A stretch of 5,615 bases of DNA, from the NCBI GenBank assembly GCA_903820565.1, contig CAIJHZ010000105.1, positions 1-5,615 of the forward strand. The letters are read 5' to 3'. Each line of letters opens with the position of its first letter. Within the stretch, counting starts at the first letter, position 1. This DNA comes from an uncultured Actinomycetes bacterium (GTDB lineage Bacteria > Actinomycetota > Actinomycetes > Nanopelagicales > Nanopelagicaceae). The notes below the pieces were generated by a model, which had not been told where the DNA came from, did no database searches, and saw only the letters and a program-made list of their open reading frames with translations. Both the position numbers and the translations under genes were made by a program. Below are positions 1 to 5,615 of the stretch, piece by piece.

Positions 1-1971
1 AATACCTACCACCAGTGGCGCATGGGGTACATGGATGATTCTCAAATCAAACAAGTCTGGCAATCTGAAGTTGTTACGATTTCCCCAAGTGATTTTGCCA
101 ATGGAATAAAAGCAATTTTTGTCCGAGATGGAAAAGCTGGCTATTGGATTGAATATCGCCGAAAGACAGATGGTGCGGTGTACAAGCCAGGGCTTGCGAT
201 TTATCGCTTAGATCCGCCTCCTGTTTCCTCCATTGTTTCTCCTAATCCTCAAGATGCGTTAGCGGAAGAGTTTGGCGCAGAACTTGGTACCGATGTGTGG
301 ATGCTTAATCTAGATAATTACAAATACACGACGGCTAGCTCTGTTACTGGATCAATGACTGCAACAACTGCGACTACTTATTCGGGCAATGTTTCCTTCA
401 GCGCAGTTGCATCAGAAACTGGCGCAGTTGTAACGGTCACCAAAAAGGTAGATACAACGCCTCCGCCAACACCTGTGTTGGTTCCACCGGCACAATGGCA
501 ATCCCCCAACATGGTGATCATCAAAGAGGGCAATGAGGATGCAGATACAGCAATTACCGGTTTTGAGGGCCAAATTGATGGCGTAACAAAGCCACTGAAA
601 GCATCTGATGTCGATGGCTGGGCGCCTACATATTTAAGTCTTTTTGTACCGCCAAAGACTGTGTATGTGCGCGATCTTCCTGAAGGCAGTTACAAATTCT
701 CGATCCGAGCTATCGATATGCAAGGCAATAAGAGCGAATGGTCAAAGCCAGAACAAGTGGTTATCGATCGCGGGTACCCAGTTGTTACCAATAACTTTAC
801 TGTTGGTATCGCAAGTACTAACGAATTAGCAGTGACCTGGAAAGGCGCAACCGATGCAGGCGCTGGCATTTGTTTGGCAAATGTTGTTGACGACGATGGA
901 TTAGTTATCCAAAGTTCCTCTGCAAAAAATGCGCCAACCTTCACCTTAAAAAATGGTGTTCCACTTGTGGGTACTGCTCAGATATATGACTGCGTTGGCA
1001 ATGGTCAAAGTGGTGAAATAAGTATTACTAATACATTTACTCCTGCTTCTAAAGCTACGCGCACGGGCAAGTGGAGTGCCACGACATCTGCCTTTGGAAC
1101 TGGGGCCTTAAAGTGCGTGGGCAAATGCACTGCTTCCCTTAATACATCAGGAAAATTTGATGTTGTCCTTGGTGCTGGTAGTGCAACTATTTCAGTTGGT
1201 GGCAAAACTGTTAAGACAGTTCCTCAAAGCACTTCAAAGTCATTGAATATCAGTGGAACAATTGATGTTGGTACATCACAAAAAACTGTTCAAATTTCTG
1301 GTAGCAATTTTGTTTTTGTAGGCTTGGCAGCCGTCACTACAACTCTTGGAACATTGTCTGAAATCCAAAGCCCGCCCGCTTTTACCGATATTTCACTTAG
1401 CAATGAAAAGCAGGCAAAGCTTGCTCAACTTGGTTTTCGAGCAGGAGACTTCAGCAAGGAGTGGAGTGTTCTACCAATGAGCGGCGGGACAACCTTGGTT
1501 GATCCATCCCTTGATCTATGTAATGGAAAATTTGATTCCGAAAGAGATCGCACAGAGCGCAGGCAAGTGATTGCGCTTAAAGAAGATTCACCTTTTGCCT
1601 TCTTATCAACAGAGGTAGTTAAGTACTCATCTGTTGCAGCAGCTAATGCGGCCCAGAAAGAGTTGGTTAAAGTCTTGGCGCAGTGCCAGGTTGATAAGGG
1701 GTACAAAGAGGCAACCGGCACCACTGTTCCTTATGACTTTAAGCCGATTAAAAGCATCCCGACAGGGGTTGTTCCAGAATCCAATCGTGTTTTTGTCCAC
1801 GCCATCATTGATTCTGGGGATCAAGCCAGATCGTTATTGGGTTTCTATCAGTTCAACGGAGATACCTATACAGGCTTGTACCTTGTGAAAAAGGATCCAT
1901 TCACAGATGCAGAGGTTGCAAAGTGGCTCAATGTGGCAGTGACAATGGCCAAGCGCTTACAACAAAAGTAG
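1..1971 (+). CDS. Large secreted multidomain protein, 5'-truncated: probable M6/M11-type metallopeptidase tail, Fn3/Ig-like modules, PknH-sensor-like C-terminus
   Basis: The frame is open from base 1 to the TAG at 1969-1971 (656 residues visible), so the ATG at 22 is probably internal and the true start is upstream. Residue numbers count from base 1. Residues 1-73 (YHQWRMGYMDDSQI, then YWIEYR at 56-61) resemble the end of M6/M11-type (immune inhibitor A/gametolysin-like) peptidase domains, where a WRLGWL-type segment follows the zinc site. The HExxH motif would lie upstream and is not visible. Residues about 75-150 are a Thr/Ser-rich beta region. A proline linker (154-158) leads to Fn3/Ig-like modules (about 159-256 and 257-340). 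A further Gly/Ser/Thr-rich beta-sandwich follows (about 341-450). The C-terminal domain (about 460-656) has DLCNGKF (C507), ERRQV (519-523) and LAQCQ (C562), resembling actinobacterial PknH-type extracellular sensor domains. Six cysteines in total (291, 331, 372, 376, 507, 562) fit disulfides outside the cell. No membrane anchor or sorting motif appears at the C-terminus. The coding frame is certain; the domain names are by recollection of family patterns. Confidence 0.72.
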   Translation, partial: NTYHQWRMGYMDDSQIKQVWQSEVVTISPSDFANGIKAIFVRDGKAGYWIEYRRKTDGAVYKPGLAIYRLDPPPVSSIVSPNPQDALAEEFGAELGTDVWMLNLDNYKYTTASSVTGSMTATTATTYSGNVSFSAVASETGAVVTVTKKVDTTPPPTPVLVPPAQWQSPNMVIIKEGNEDADTAITGFEGQIDGVTKPLKASDVDGWAPTYLSLFVPPKTVYVRDLPEGSYKFSIRAIDMQGNKSEWSKPEQVVIDRGYPVVTNNFTVGIASTNELAVTWKGATDAGAGICLANVVDDDGLVIQSSSAKNAPTFTLKNGVPLVGTAQIYDCVGNGQSGEISITNTFTPASKATRTGKWSATTSAFGTGALKCVGKCTASLNTSGKFDVVLGAGSATISVGGKTVKTVPQSTSKSLNISGTIDVGTSQKTVQISGSNFVFVGLAAVTTTLGTLSEIQSPPAFTDISLSNEKQAKLAQLGFRAGDFSKEWSVLPMSGGTTLVDPSLDLCNGKFDSERDRTERRQVIALKEDSPFAFLSTEVVKYSSVAAANAAQKELVKVLAQCQVDKGYKEATGTTVPYDFKPIKSIPTGVVPESNRVFVHAIIDSGDQARSLLGFYQFNGDTYTGLYLVKKDPFTDAEVAKWLNVAVTMAKRLQQK

Positions 1972-2901
1972 TTAAGCTGAAAGCGCGTTAAGTGTTGAAA
2001 CCTCATCTGCTGTTAATTCAACAACCTGAATGATTTCTTCAAGCTGTGGAACGGTTCTGGCAGATGCAATAGGCGCACTTACCGTTGGTTGAGCTCGTAG
2101 CCAACCAAGTGCGATCGCACCTAGTGGCGCACCGTGTGCTTGCGCAATGTCATCCATCGCCGACAGAATCGCGTAATTCTTATCAGTTGCGTATTCACGA
2201 GCACCAGCTGCGCGCTTTGAATCAACTTCGGCGATTCCAGGGCGATATTTTCCTGTTAAGAATCCACGAGCAATTCCGTAAAAGGGAATATTCGAAATTC
2301 CAAGATCGGCAATCGTTTCTGCCATTTCTGTCTCATAGGTTTTTCTATCAACCAAGTTGTAAAGATCTTGCACAGCGATGTATGAAGGCAAGTTGTTCTC
2401 GTTGCTAAAATTAATTGATTCACGCAGACGCGCTGGAGTGAAGTTAGAGGCAGCGATATAACGCACTTTACCTTCAGCAATTAACTGCGCATAAGCCCCA
2501 AGAGTTTCTTCCAACGACACTGTTTCGTCATCTGCGTGGCTGTAATACAGATCGATGTAATCTGTTTGCAAACGATCTAAAGACTCTTCGCAGGCGGCGA
2601 GAATATTCTTTGCAGATAATCCCGGTCTGCGATCCATCTTTGAAACTTTGGTCGCAATCACCATTTCTGCACGAGTGCCACGAGATTTCATCCAGGTACC
2701 AATAACTGATTCCGATTCGCCACCAACGTGGCCTTCGACCCACTGGTTATAGGCATCGGCAGTATCAATAAAATTGCCACCGTGGCTGCGATAAGCATCC
2801 ATTACTAGGTGGGATTCAGCTTCAGTTGCGTTGCCACCGAAGATATTGCTGCCTAGGCATAGTGGGTGAACTACTAGGTCGGATTCTGGAATAGTGATCA
2901 T
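1972..2901 (-). CDS. Aldo/keto reductase (NADPH-dependent oxidoreductase)
   Basis: This is a cytosolic TIM-barrel reductase of 309 residues, within the usual size of the family, that would reduce aldehydes or ketones with NAD(P)H. The catalytic tetrad is visible: D46 and Y51 in FIDTADAY, K85 in IATKVS and H122 in LYYSHADD. Cofactor-site motifs are also present: AASNF (150-154), Q178 with LYN (180-182), GFLTGKYR in the barrel, and a C-terminal IASARTVPQLEE segment (278-289) of the type that holds the NADP 2'-phosphate. An insert with GGESE (60-64) after the catalytic Tyr is common in actinobacterial members. The start is the ATG whose first base is 2901. No Shine-Dalgarno precedes it, but a -10 element ends 6 bases upstream, which suggests a leaderless mRNA. 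The gene diverges from the sugar-kinase cluster and converges on the upstream secreted-protein gene with no intervening base. Its substrate is unknown; its place next to sugar genes is only suggestive of a sugar or sugar-derived carbonyl. Confidence 0.93.
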   Translation of the reverse strand: MITIPESDLVVHPLCLGSNIFGGNATEAESHLVMDAYRSHGGNFIDTADAYNQWVEGHVGGESESVIGTWMKSRGTRAEMVIATKVSKMDRRPGLSAKNILAACEESLDRLQTDYIDLYYSHADDETVSLEETLGAYAQLIAEGKVRYIAASNFTPARLRESINFSNENNLPSYIAVQDLYNLVDRKTYETEMAETIADLGISNIPFYGIARGFLTGKYRPGIAEVDSKRAAGAREYATDKNYAILSAMDDIAQAHGAPLGAIALGWLRAQPTVSAPIASARTVPQLEEIIQVVELTADEVSTLNALSA

Positions 2902-2907
2902 GGAGGC

Positions 2908-2936
2908 AGATTAAGGCACAATTGAGCACATGACCA
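2908..2936 (-). promoter_or_regulatory. Probable promoter of the aldo/keto reductase, leaderless arrangement
   Basis: Read on the minus strand, a -35-like TGGTCA (plus 2931-2936, 4 of 6 matches to TTGACA) is followed after 17 bp by TAATCT (plus 2908-2913, fitting TAnnnT). Six bases then separate the -10 box from the ATG. That spacing places the transcription start on or next to the A of the start codon, and the absence of a Shine-Dalgarno agrees with it. Leaderless genes with this geometry are common in Actinobacteria. The call rests on pattern and spacing only. Confidence 0.5.
2917..2922 (+). promoter_or_regulatory. Possible -10 box for the kinase-mutarotase-aminotransferase cluster
   Basis: CACAAT matches TATAAT at 4 of 6 positions, including the conserved A2 and final T. 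It lies 7 bases before the ATG at 2930 and 33 before the kinase ATG. No good -35 sits at the expected distance (TGATCA at 2895-2900 is a poor match at 16 bp). Some plus-strand promoter is expected within or near the 54-bp divergent gap, but this particular hexamer is only a candidate. Confidence 0.25.
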
Positions 2937-2959
2937 CTGGAGCAGGTGAATTTCGATGA
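2930..2959 (+). CDS. Possible 9-codon leader peptide (MTTGAGEFR) coupled to the kinase start
   Basis: An ATG at 2930 opens nine codons ending in TGA at 2957-2959. That stop overlaps the kinase start in an ATGA junction at 2956-2959, the classic geometry for translational coupling. The reading frame contains the kinase Shine-Dalgarno. A -10-like CACAAT ends 7 bases before the ATG, so the peptide could be translated from a leaderless mRNA. The peptide shows no run of regulatory codons that would suggest amino-acid attenuation. An ORF this short can arise by chance, so confidence is low. Confidence 0.25.
   Translation: MTTGAGEFR
2944..2949 (+). promoter_or_regulatory. Ribosome binding site of the PfkB-family kinase
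   Basis: AGGTGA lies 6 bases before the ATG at 2956 and is complementary to the 3' end of 16S rRNA (AGGAGGTGA core). It supports that ATG as the kinase start and contrasts with the reductase on the other strand, which has no such site. Confidence 0.7.
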
Positions 2960-3858
2960 GCATCTGGGTATGCGGTGAAGTCCTGATCGATATTTTGCCA
3001 ACTGGTCCCGTTGTTGGTGGTGGCCCGGCCAATACCGCCAAAGCGCTTGCGCGGTTGGGATATGACATCGATTTCATTGATGGGATTTCGACCGATGCCT
3101 ATGGGGTTAGTGCGCGTAAAGAATTAGCCCGTGACGGCGTTGGACTTTCTCTTTCATTAAGCAGTGACAAACCAACCTGCACCGCAACAGTTTCTTTAGA
3201 TTCACACGGCTCTGCGAGTTATGAATTTCTTATCGACGGCACAGCAACATTTGATTTCGCACAATCGTGGTTGCCAGATCCAGAACGTCTAAAGCCATCG
3301 GTATTGCATATTGGCACCTTGGCAACAATCGTCGAACCTGCATCAAGTGTTTTATATGAATGGGCGGTTAAGACTGGTGAGTTTGCGCCAATTGTTTTTG
3401 ATCCTAATGTTCGCTCTTCCGTTGTGGGCGACCGTGACATATATCGTGCTGCAGTTGAAAAATGGGTCGGTATTTCTAGTGTGATTAAGCTTTCAGATGA
3501 TGACATTTCGTGGTTGTACCCAGATGAGGACATGGATGAAGTTGCGCAGCGCTGGATTGCTGGCGGTGCATCACTTGTCGTCGTAACTCGTGGGGCGCAA
3601 GGAATCATTGGTTACACCGCTCACGGCTTCGAAGAAGTAGAAAGCGCCAAAGTAAGCGTTATAGACACAGTTGGGGCCGGTGACACTGTTGGCGCAATTG
3701 TGGTCGAAGGAATAATCAAGCATTCTGTTGATGGGCTACAGGGACAAGTACTTAACGCGGTTCTGCATCGCGCAGCAATAGCAGCAGGAATTACCGTTTC
3801 ACGTGCCGGCGCTCAGCCTCCACGACTGCACGAATTAGTAGAAGTGTTGGATGCATAA
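2956..3858 (+). CDS. PfkB-family carbohydrate kinase, fructokinase-like
   Basis: This is an ATP-dependent sugar kinase of the ribokinase/PfkB fold, full length for the family at 300 residues and cytosolic. The N-terminal strand VCGEVLIDI (5-13) and the sugar-binding GGGPANTAKALARLG (21-35) form the first signature region. The following FIDGISTDAYG has Ser45 where many PfkB proteins have Gly, a change I associate with fructokinases (LSTDxFG). DPNVR (149-153) and KLSDDD further on also resemble fructokinases. The second signature DTVGAGD (237-243) supplies the anion hole and the catalytic base Asp243. It is followed by T-V-G-A-I, where the usual residues are x-F-x-[AG]-[AG]. A Shine-Dalgarno 6 bases upstream fixes the start. 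The stop TAA shares its last A with the next ATG, so kinase and mutarotase are probably translated together. Fructose is the best guess for substrate; 2-keto-3-deoxygluconate, ribose or another hexose cannot be excluded. Confidence 0.9.
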   Translation: MSIWVCGEVLIDILPTGPVVGGGPANTAKALARLGYDIDFIDGISTDAYGVSARKELARDGVGLSLSLSSDKPTCTATVSLDSHGSASYEFLIDGTATFDFAQSWLPDPERLKPSVLHIGTLATIVEPASSVLYEWAVKTGEFAPIVFDPNVRSSVVGDRDIYRAAVEKWVGISSVIKLSDDDISWLYPDEDMDEVAQRWIAGGASLVVVTRGAQGIIGYTAHGFEEVESAKVSVIDTVGAGDTVGAIVVEGIIKHSVDGLQGQVLNAVLHRAAIAAGITVSRAGAQPPRLHELVEVLDA

Positions 3859-4625
3859 TGCAATTTATTGATGATGCCGAGTTTCAAATCGCAATTGATG
3901 ATGACAATGGCGCACGGATCACTTCGCTGAAATGGCGCGAGAATGAATTTGCTGTTCCCTTTCGTGGACAGGTGCATTCATCGGGTTGGTATGCGATGGC
4001 TCCTTGGGCTGGTCGTATCAAAGAAGGTTTAATCACGAATAGTGCAGGGCAACAGATTCAACTGCCGGCAACTATTGATCCACCACATGCATTGCATGGA
4101 TTTGGACTGATCTCGTCCTGGCAAGAAATTGGTCCAGGCCGCTCACTTTTGCATCTGCCATCACCATATGGAAACGCAACTGTTGAACAAAGAATTGAAG
4201 TTCTAGATGATGCAATTCGTTGGTCACTGGAATATGAGGACAATGGTTGCGATCTGCCTGCCTGGCTTGGATTTCATCCATGGTTTGCGCGCGATCTAGA
4301 AAGAGGCGGAAGCGCTGAAATAGAGTTTGAAGCAACAGAGATGTTGGTTCGGGGCAGTGATGGAATTCCAACGGGGCAACGCAGTGCTCCAACACCACCA
4401 CCGTGGGATGATGCTTTTACTGGCATAAAAGGGACCCCGGCTGTTGTTTGGGAGGATGTGGCAAGGATTTCAATTGAGTGTGATGCGCCATGGTGGGTTG
4501 TTTATAGTGAAGATTCAGATGGTGTTTGTTTAGAGCCACAGACCGCCCCACCTGATGCCCAGAACTTAGGAATTACCGGTGAGAACTACATCGAAGCACT
4601 CTTTGTATTTGAATCACTCGAATAA
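3858..4625 (+). CDS. Aldose 1-epimerase (mutarotase)-like protein, short form
   Basis: This protein probably interconverts the alpha and beta anomers of a free aldose, or of a related sugar or sugar phosphate, in the cytosol. The galactose-mutarotase fold is supported by the expected residues in order: MAPWAGRI (47-54) with substrate-binding Arg53, HALHG (77-81) with His80, GFHPWF (138-143) with the likely proton-donor His140, and CLEPQTAPPDAQN with the likely base Glu226. At 255 residues it is shorter than the roughly 300-350 of GalM proteins, but all active-site blocks are present, so it is a compact member and not a fragment. No signal peptide is visible. The ATG overlaps the kinase stop (TAATG at 3856-3860) and has only a weak ribosome site of its own, which indicates translational coupling. 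Pairing with a sugar kinase fits preparation of the correct anomer. A YeaD-type glucose-6-phosphate epimerase role is an alternative. Confidence 0.9.
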   Translation: MQFIDDAEFQIAIDDDNGARITSLKWRENEFAVPFRGQVHSSGWYAMAPWAGRIKEGLITNSAGQQIQLPATIDPPHALHGFGLISSWQEIGPGRSLLHLPSPYGNATVEQRIEVLDDAIRWSLEYEDNGCDLPAWLGFHPWFARDLERGGSAEIEFEATEMLVRGSDGIPTGQRSAPTPPPWDDAFTGIKGTPAVVWEDVARISIECDAPWWVVYSEDSDGVCLEPQTAPPDAQNLGITGENYIEALFVFESLE

Positions 4626-4634
4626 GATCACCCA

Positions 4635-5615
4635 ATGATTAATCGTGATCGTTTAGCTGCCCTTCGAAAAATTGAAGATGAGCGCTTTTTAGCTTTGCAC
4701 CCAAAATCAGGTGAGATGTTTAAAGAGGGTCAAAAGAACATGCCTGGCGGAGTCCCCATGTCATGGATGGCTAAGTGGCCTGGGGCATATCCAATATTTA
4801 TTGAGGCGGCAAAAGGTGCGCGCTTTACTGATGTGGATGGCAATACCTATATTGATTTTTGCTTAGGTGACACAGGATCGATGACAGGTCACTCACCTGA
4901 TGCAACTGTTGCTGCTATTCGGGAGCAAGTCGGTAAGGGTATTACTGCAATGTTGCCAACCCAAGATGCCGCAATTGTCTCTGCCGAATTAGCAAGGCGT
5001 TTTGGTCTGCCGCTGTGGCAATTTACGGTCTCGGCCACAGATGCCAATCGCCACGTTATTCGCTATAGCCGCATGATTACAGGGCGTTCAAAGATTGCTG
5101 TGATTGATCGTTGCTATCACGGATCAGTAGATGAAACTTTTGCCACCTTAGATGAGAGCGGAGAAACAGTAGCCCGCGAAGGAAATATCGGTGCACCTGT
5201 GGCACTTGATCAGACCACGCGAGTAGTTGAATTCAATGACATCGCTGGCATGGAAAGCGCATTGGCACATGGTGATGTGGCCGCGATCTTGATGGAACCT
5301 GCCATGACCAATGTGGGAATTGTCCTGCCACAGGCTGGTTATTTGGAAGCAGTCCAAGAGCTGGCAAAGAAGTACGGCACCATATTGATCATCGATGAAA
5401 CCCACACAATCTCTGTGGGTCCTGGTGGAATGACGGCAGATCGCGGACTTAAGCCTGATTTCCTTACGATTGGCAAAGCAATAGGTGGGGGTATTCCGAC
5501 CGGCACCTTTGGCATGACCCAAGTGATCGCAGACAAGATCAAGTCCATGATTGAACTAGAAATTATTGATACAGGTGGCATCGGTGGAACATTGGCAGGA
5601 AATGCTTTGTCATTG
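4635..5615 (+). CDS. Class-III PLP-dependent aminotransferase, HemL-like (DETHT subgroup), 3'-truncated
   Basis: The frame is open from the ATG at 4635 to the window end (327 codons), which should be about three quarters of a typical 430-450-residue enzyme. It resembles glutamate-1-semialdehyde aminomutase and related class-III transaminases: PGGVPMSW (37-44), FTDVDGNTYIDFCLGD (64-79), GHSP (85-88), YHG (161-163) whose Tyr would stack on PLP, IDETHT (253-258) whose Asp254 would bind the PLP pyridine nitrogen, and TIGKAIGGGIP (278-288) with the Schiff-base Lys281. The phosphate-binding turn reads SATDAN (133-138) where most of the family has SGTEAN. HemL itself usually has DEV at the Asp motif and GGVNSPV near the N-terminus, so this is more likely a transaminase of another substrate than the tetrapyrrole enzyme. 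The start lies 9 bases after the mutarotase stop with no clear Shine-Dalgarno, so it is probably expressed as the third gene of the cluster. The substrate is unknown; an amino acid, a beta-amino acid or an amino sugar are possible. Confidence 0.9.
   Translation, partial: MINRDRLAALRKIEDERFLALHPKSGEMFKEGQKNMPGGVPMSWMAKWPGAYPIFIEAAKGARFTDVDGNTYIDFCLGDTGSMTGHSPDATVAAIREQVGKGITAMLPTQDAAIVSAELARRFGLPLWQFTVSATDANRHVIRYSRMITGRSKIAVIDRCYHGSVDETFATLDESGETVAREGNIGAPVALDQTTRVVEFNDIAGMESALAHGDVAAILMEPAMTNVGIVLPQAGYLEAVQELAKKYGTILIIDETHTISVGPGGMTADRGLKPDFLTIGKAIGGGIPTGTFGMTQVIADKIKSMIELEIIDTGGIGGTLAGNALSL

Noticed and set aside
22..24. ATG at 22 as the true start of the first gene
   Set aside because: The frame is open back to base 1, the residues before it (YHQWR) fit the same domain, and a secreted protein would need a signal peptide that is absent after this ATG.
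1953..1986. Inverted repeat GCGCTT/AAGCGC as a bidirectional terminator
   Set aside because: The stem is only 6 bp with a 22-base loop, and no T-tract follows on either strand.
3219..3608. 129-codon minus-strand open frame inside the kinase gene
   Set aside because: It is antisense to conserved kinase motifs (DPNVR region) and has no recognizable domain or credible start signal.
4072..4401. 109-codon minus-strand open frame opposite the mutarotase gene
   Set aside because: It lies wholly antisense to a gene with intact active-site motifs, and its translation looks like no protein family I know. It is a shadow frame.
5148..5522. 124-codon minus-strand open frame near the window end
   Set aside because: It is antisense to the aminotransferase, whose PLP-site motifs (DETHT, TIGK) fall in the same stretch. 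Its composition is not protein-like.
4635..5615. Naming the aminotransferase hemL (glutamate-1-semialdehyde aminomutase)
   Set aside because: The N-terminal GGVNSPV-type motif and the SGTEA turn of HemL are replaced by GGVPMSW and SATDA, so the general class-III label is safer.

Overview
The window looks like ordinary chromosomal DNA of a bacterium with moderate GC (by eye a little under half; not counted) and very tight gene packing. The reading frames are clean. The proteins resemble actinobacterial families: a multidomain secreted protein with a PknH-sensor-like C-terminus, an aldo/keto reductase with the GGESE insert common in Actinobacteria, and a promoter that seems to drive a leaderless mRNA. 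The mix of moderate GC, short spacers and sugar-salvage genes would fit a small-genome freshwater actinobacterium (the acI/Nanopelagicales type). That placement is inference from protein style only.

Layout. Bases 1-1971 (+) are the 3' part of a large extracellular protein whose start lies before the window. It opens with what looks like the last segment of an M6/M11-type metallopeptidase domain, followed by beta-sandwich (Fn3/Ig-like) modules and a cysteine-bearing C-terminal domain. Its stop codon directly abuts the stop codon of a convergent aldo/keto reductase gene (1972-2901, -). A 54-bp gap (2902-2955) separates the reductase start from a divergent plus-strand cluster and appears to hold promoters for both sides. 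The cluster is a PfkB-family kinase resembling fructokinases (2956-3858), an aldose-1-epimerase-like mutarotase (3858-4625, overlapping the kinase stop by one base) and a class-III PLP aminotransferase (4635-5615, cut by the window end).

How they may work together. The kinase and mutarotase are almost certainly co-translated and fit uptake and activation of a free sugar: the mutarotase equilibrates anomers and the kinase phosphorylates. The reductase could act on the same or a related carbonyl compound, but only position links it. The aminotransferase belongs to the HemL-like class-III group and has a DETHT motif. It lies 9 bp downstream, so it is probably in the same transcript, but its substrate cannot be read from the sequence.

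No RNA genes, insertion sequences, CRISPR arrays or convincing terminators were seen, and no stretch over 300 bases lacks a gene. The most unusual points are the domain make-up of the first protein and a possible 9-codon leader ORF whose stop overlaps the kinase start. I found no clear evidence of a wholly new system.
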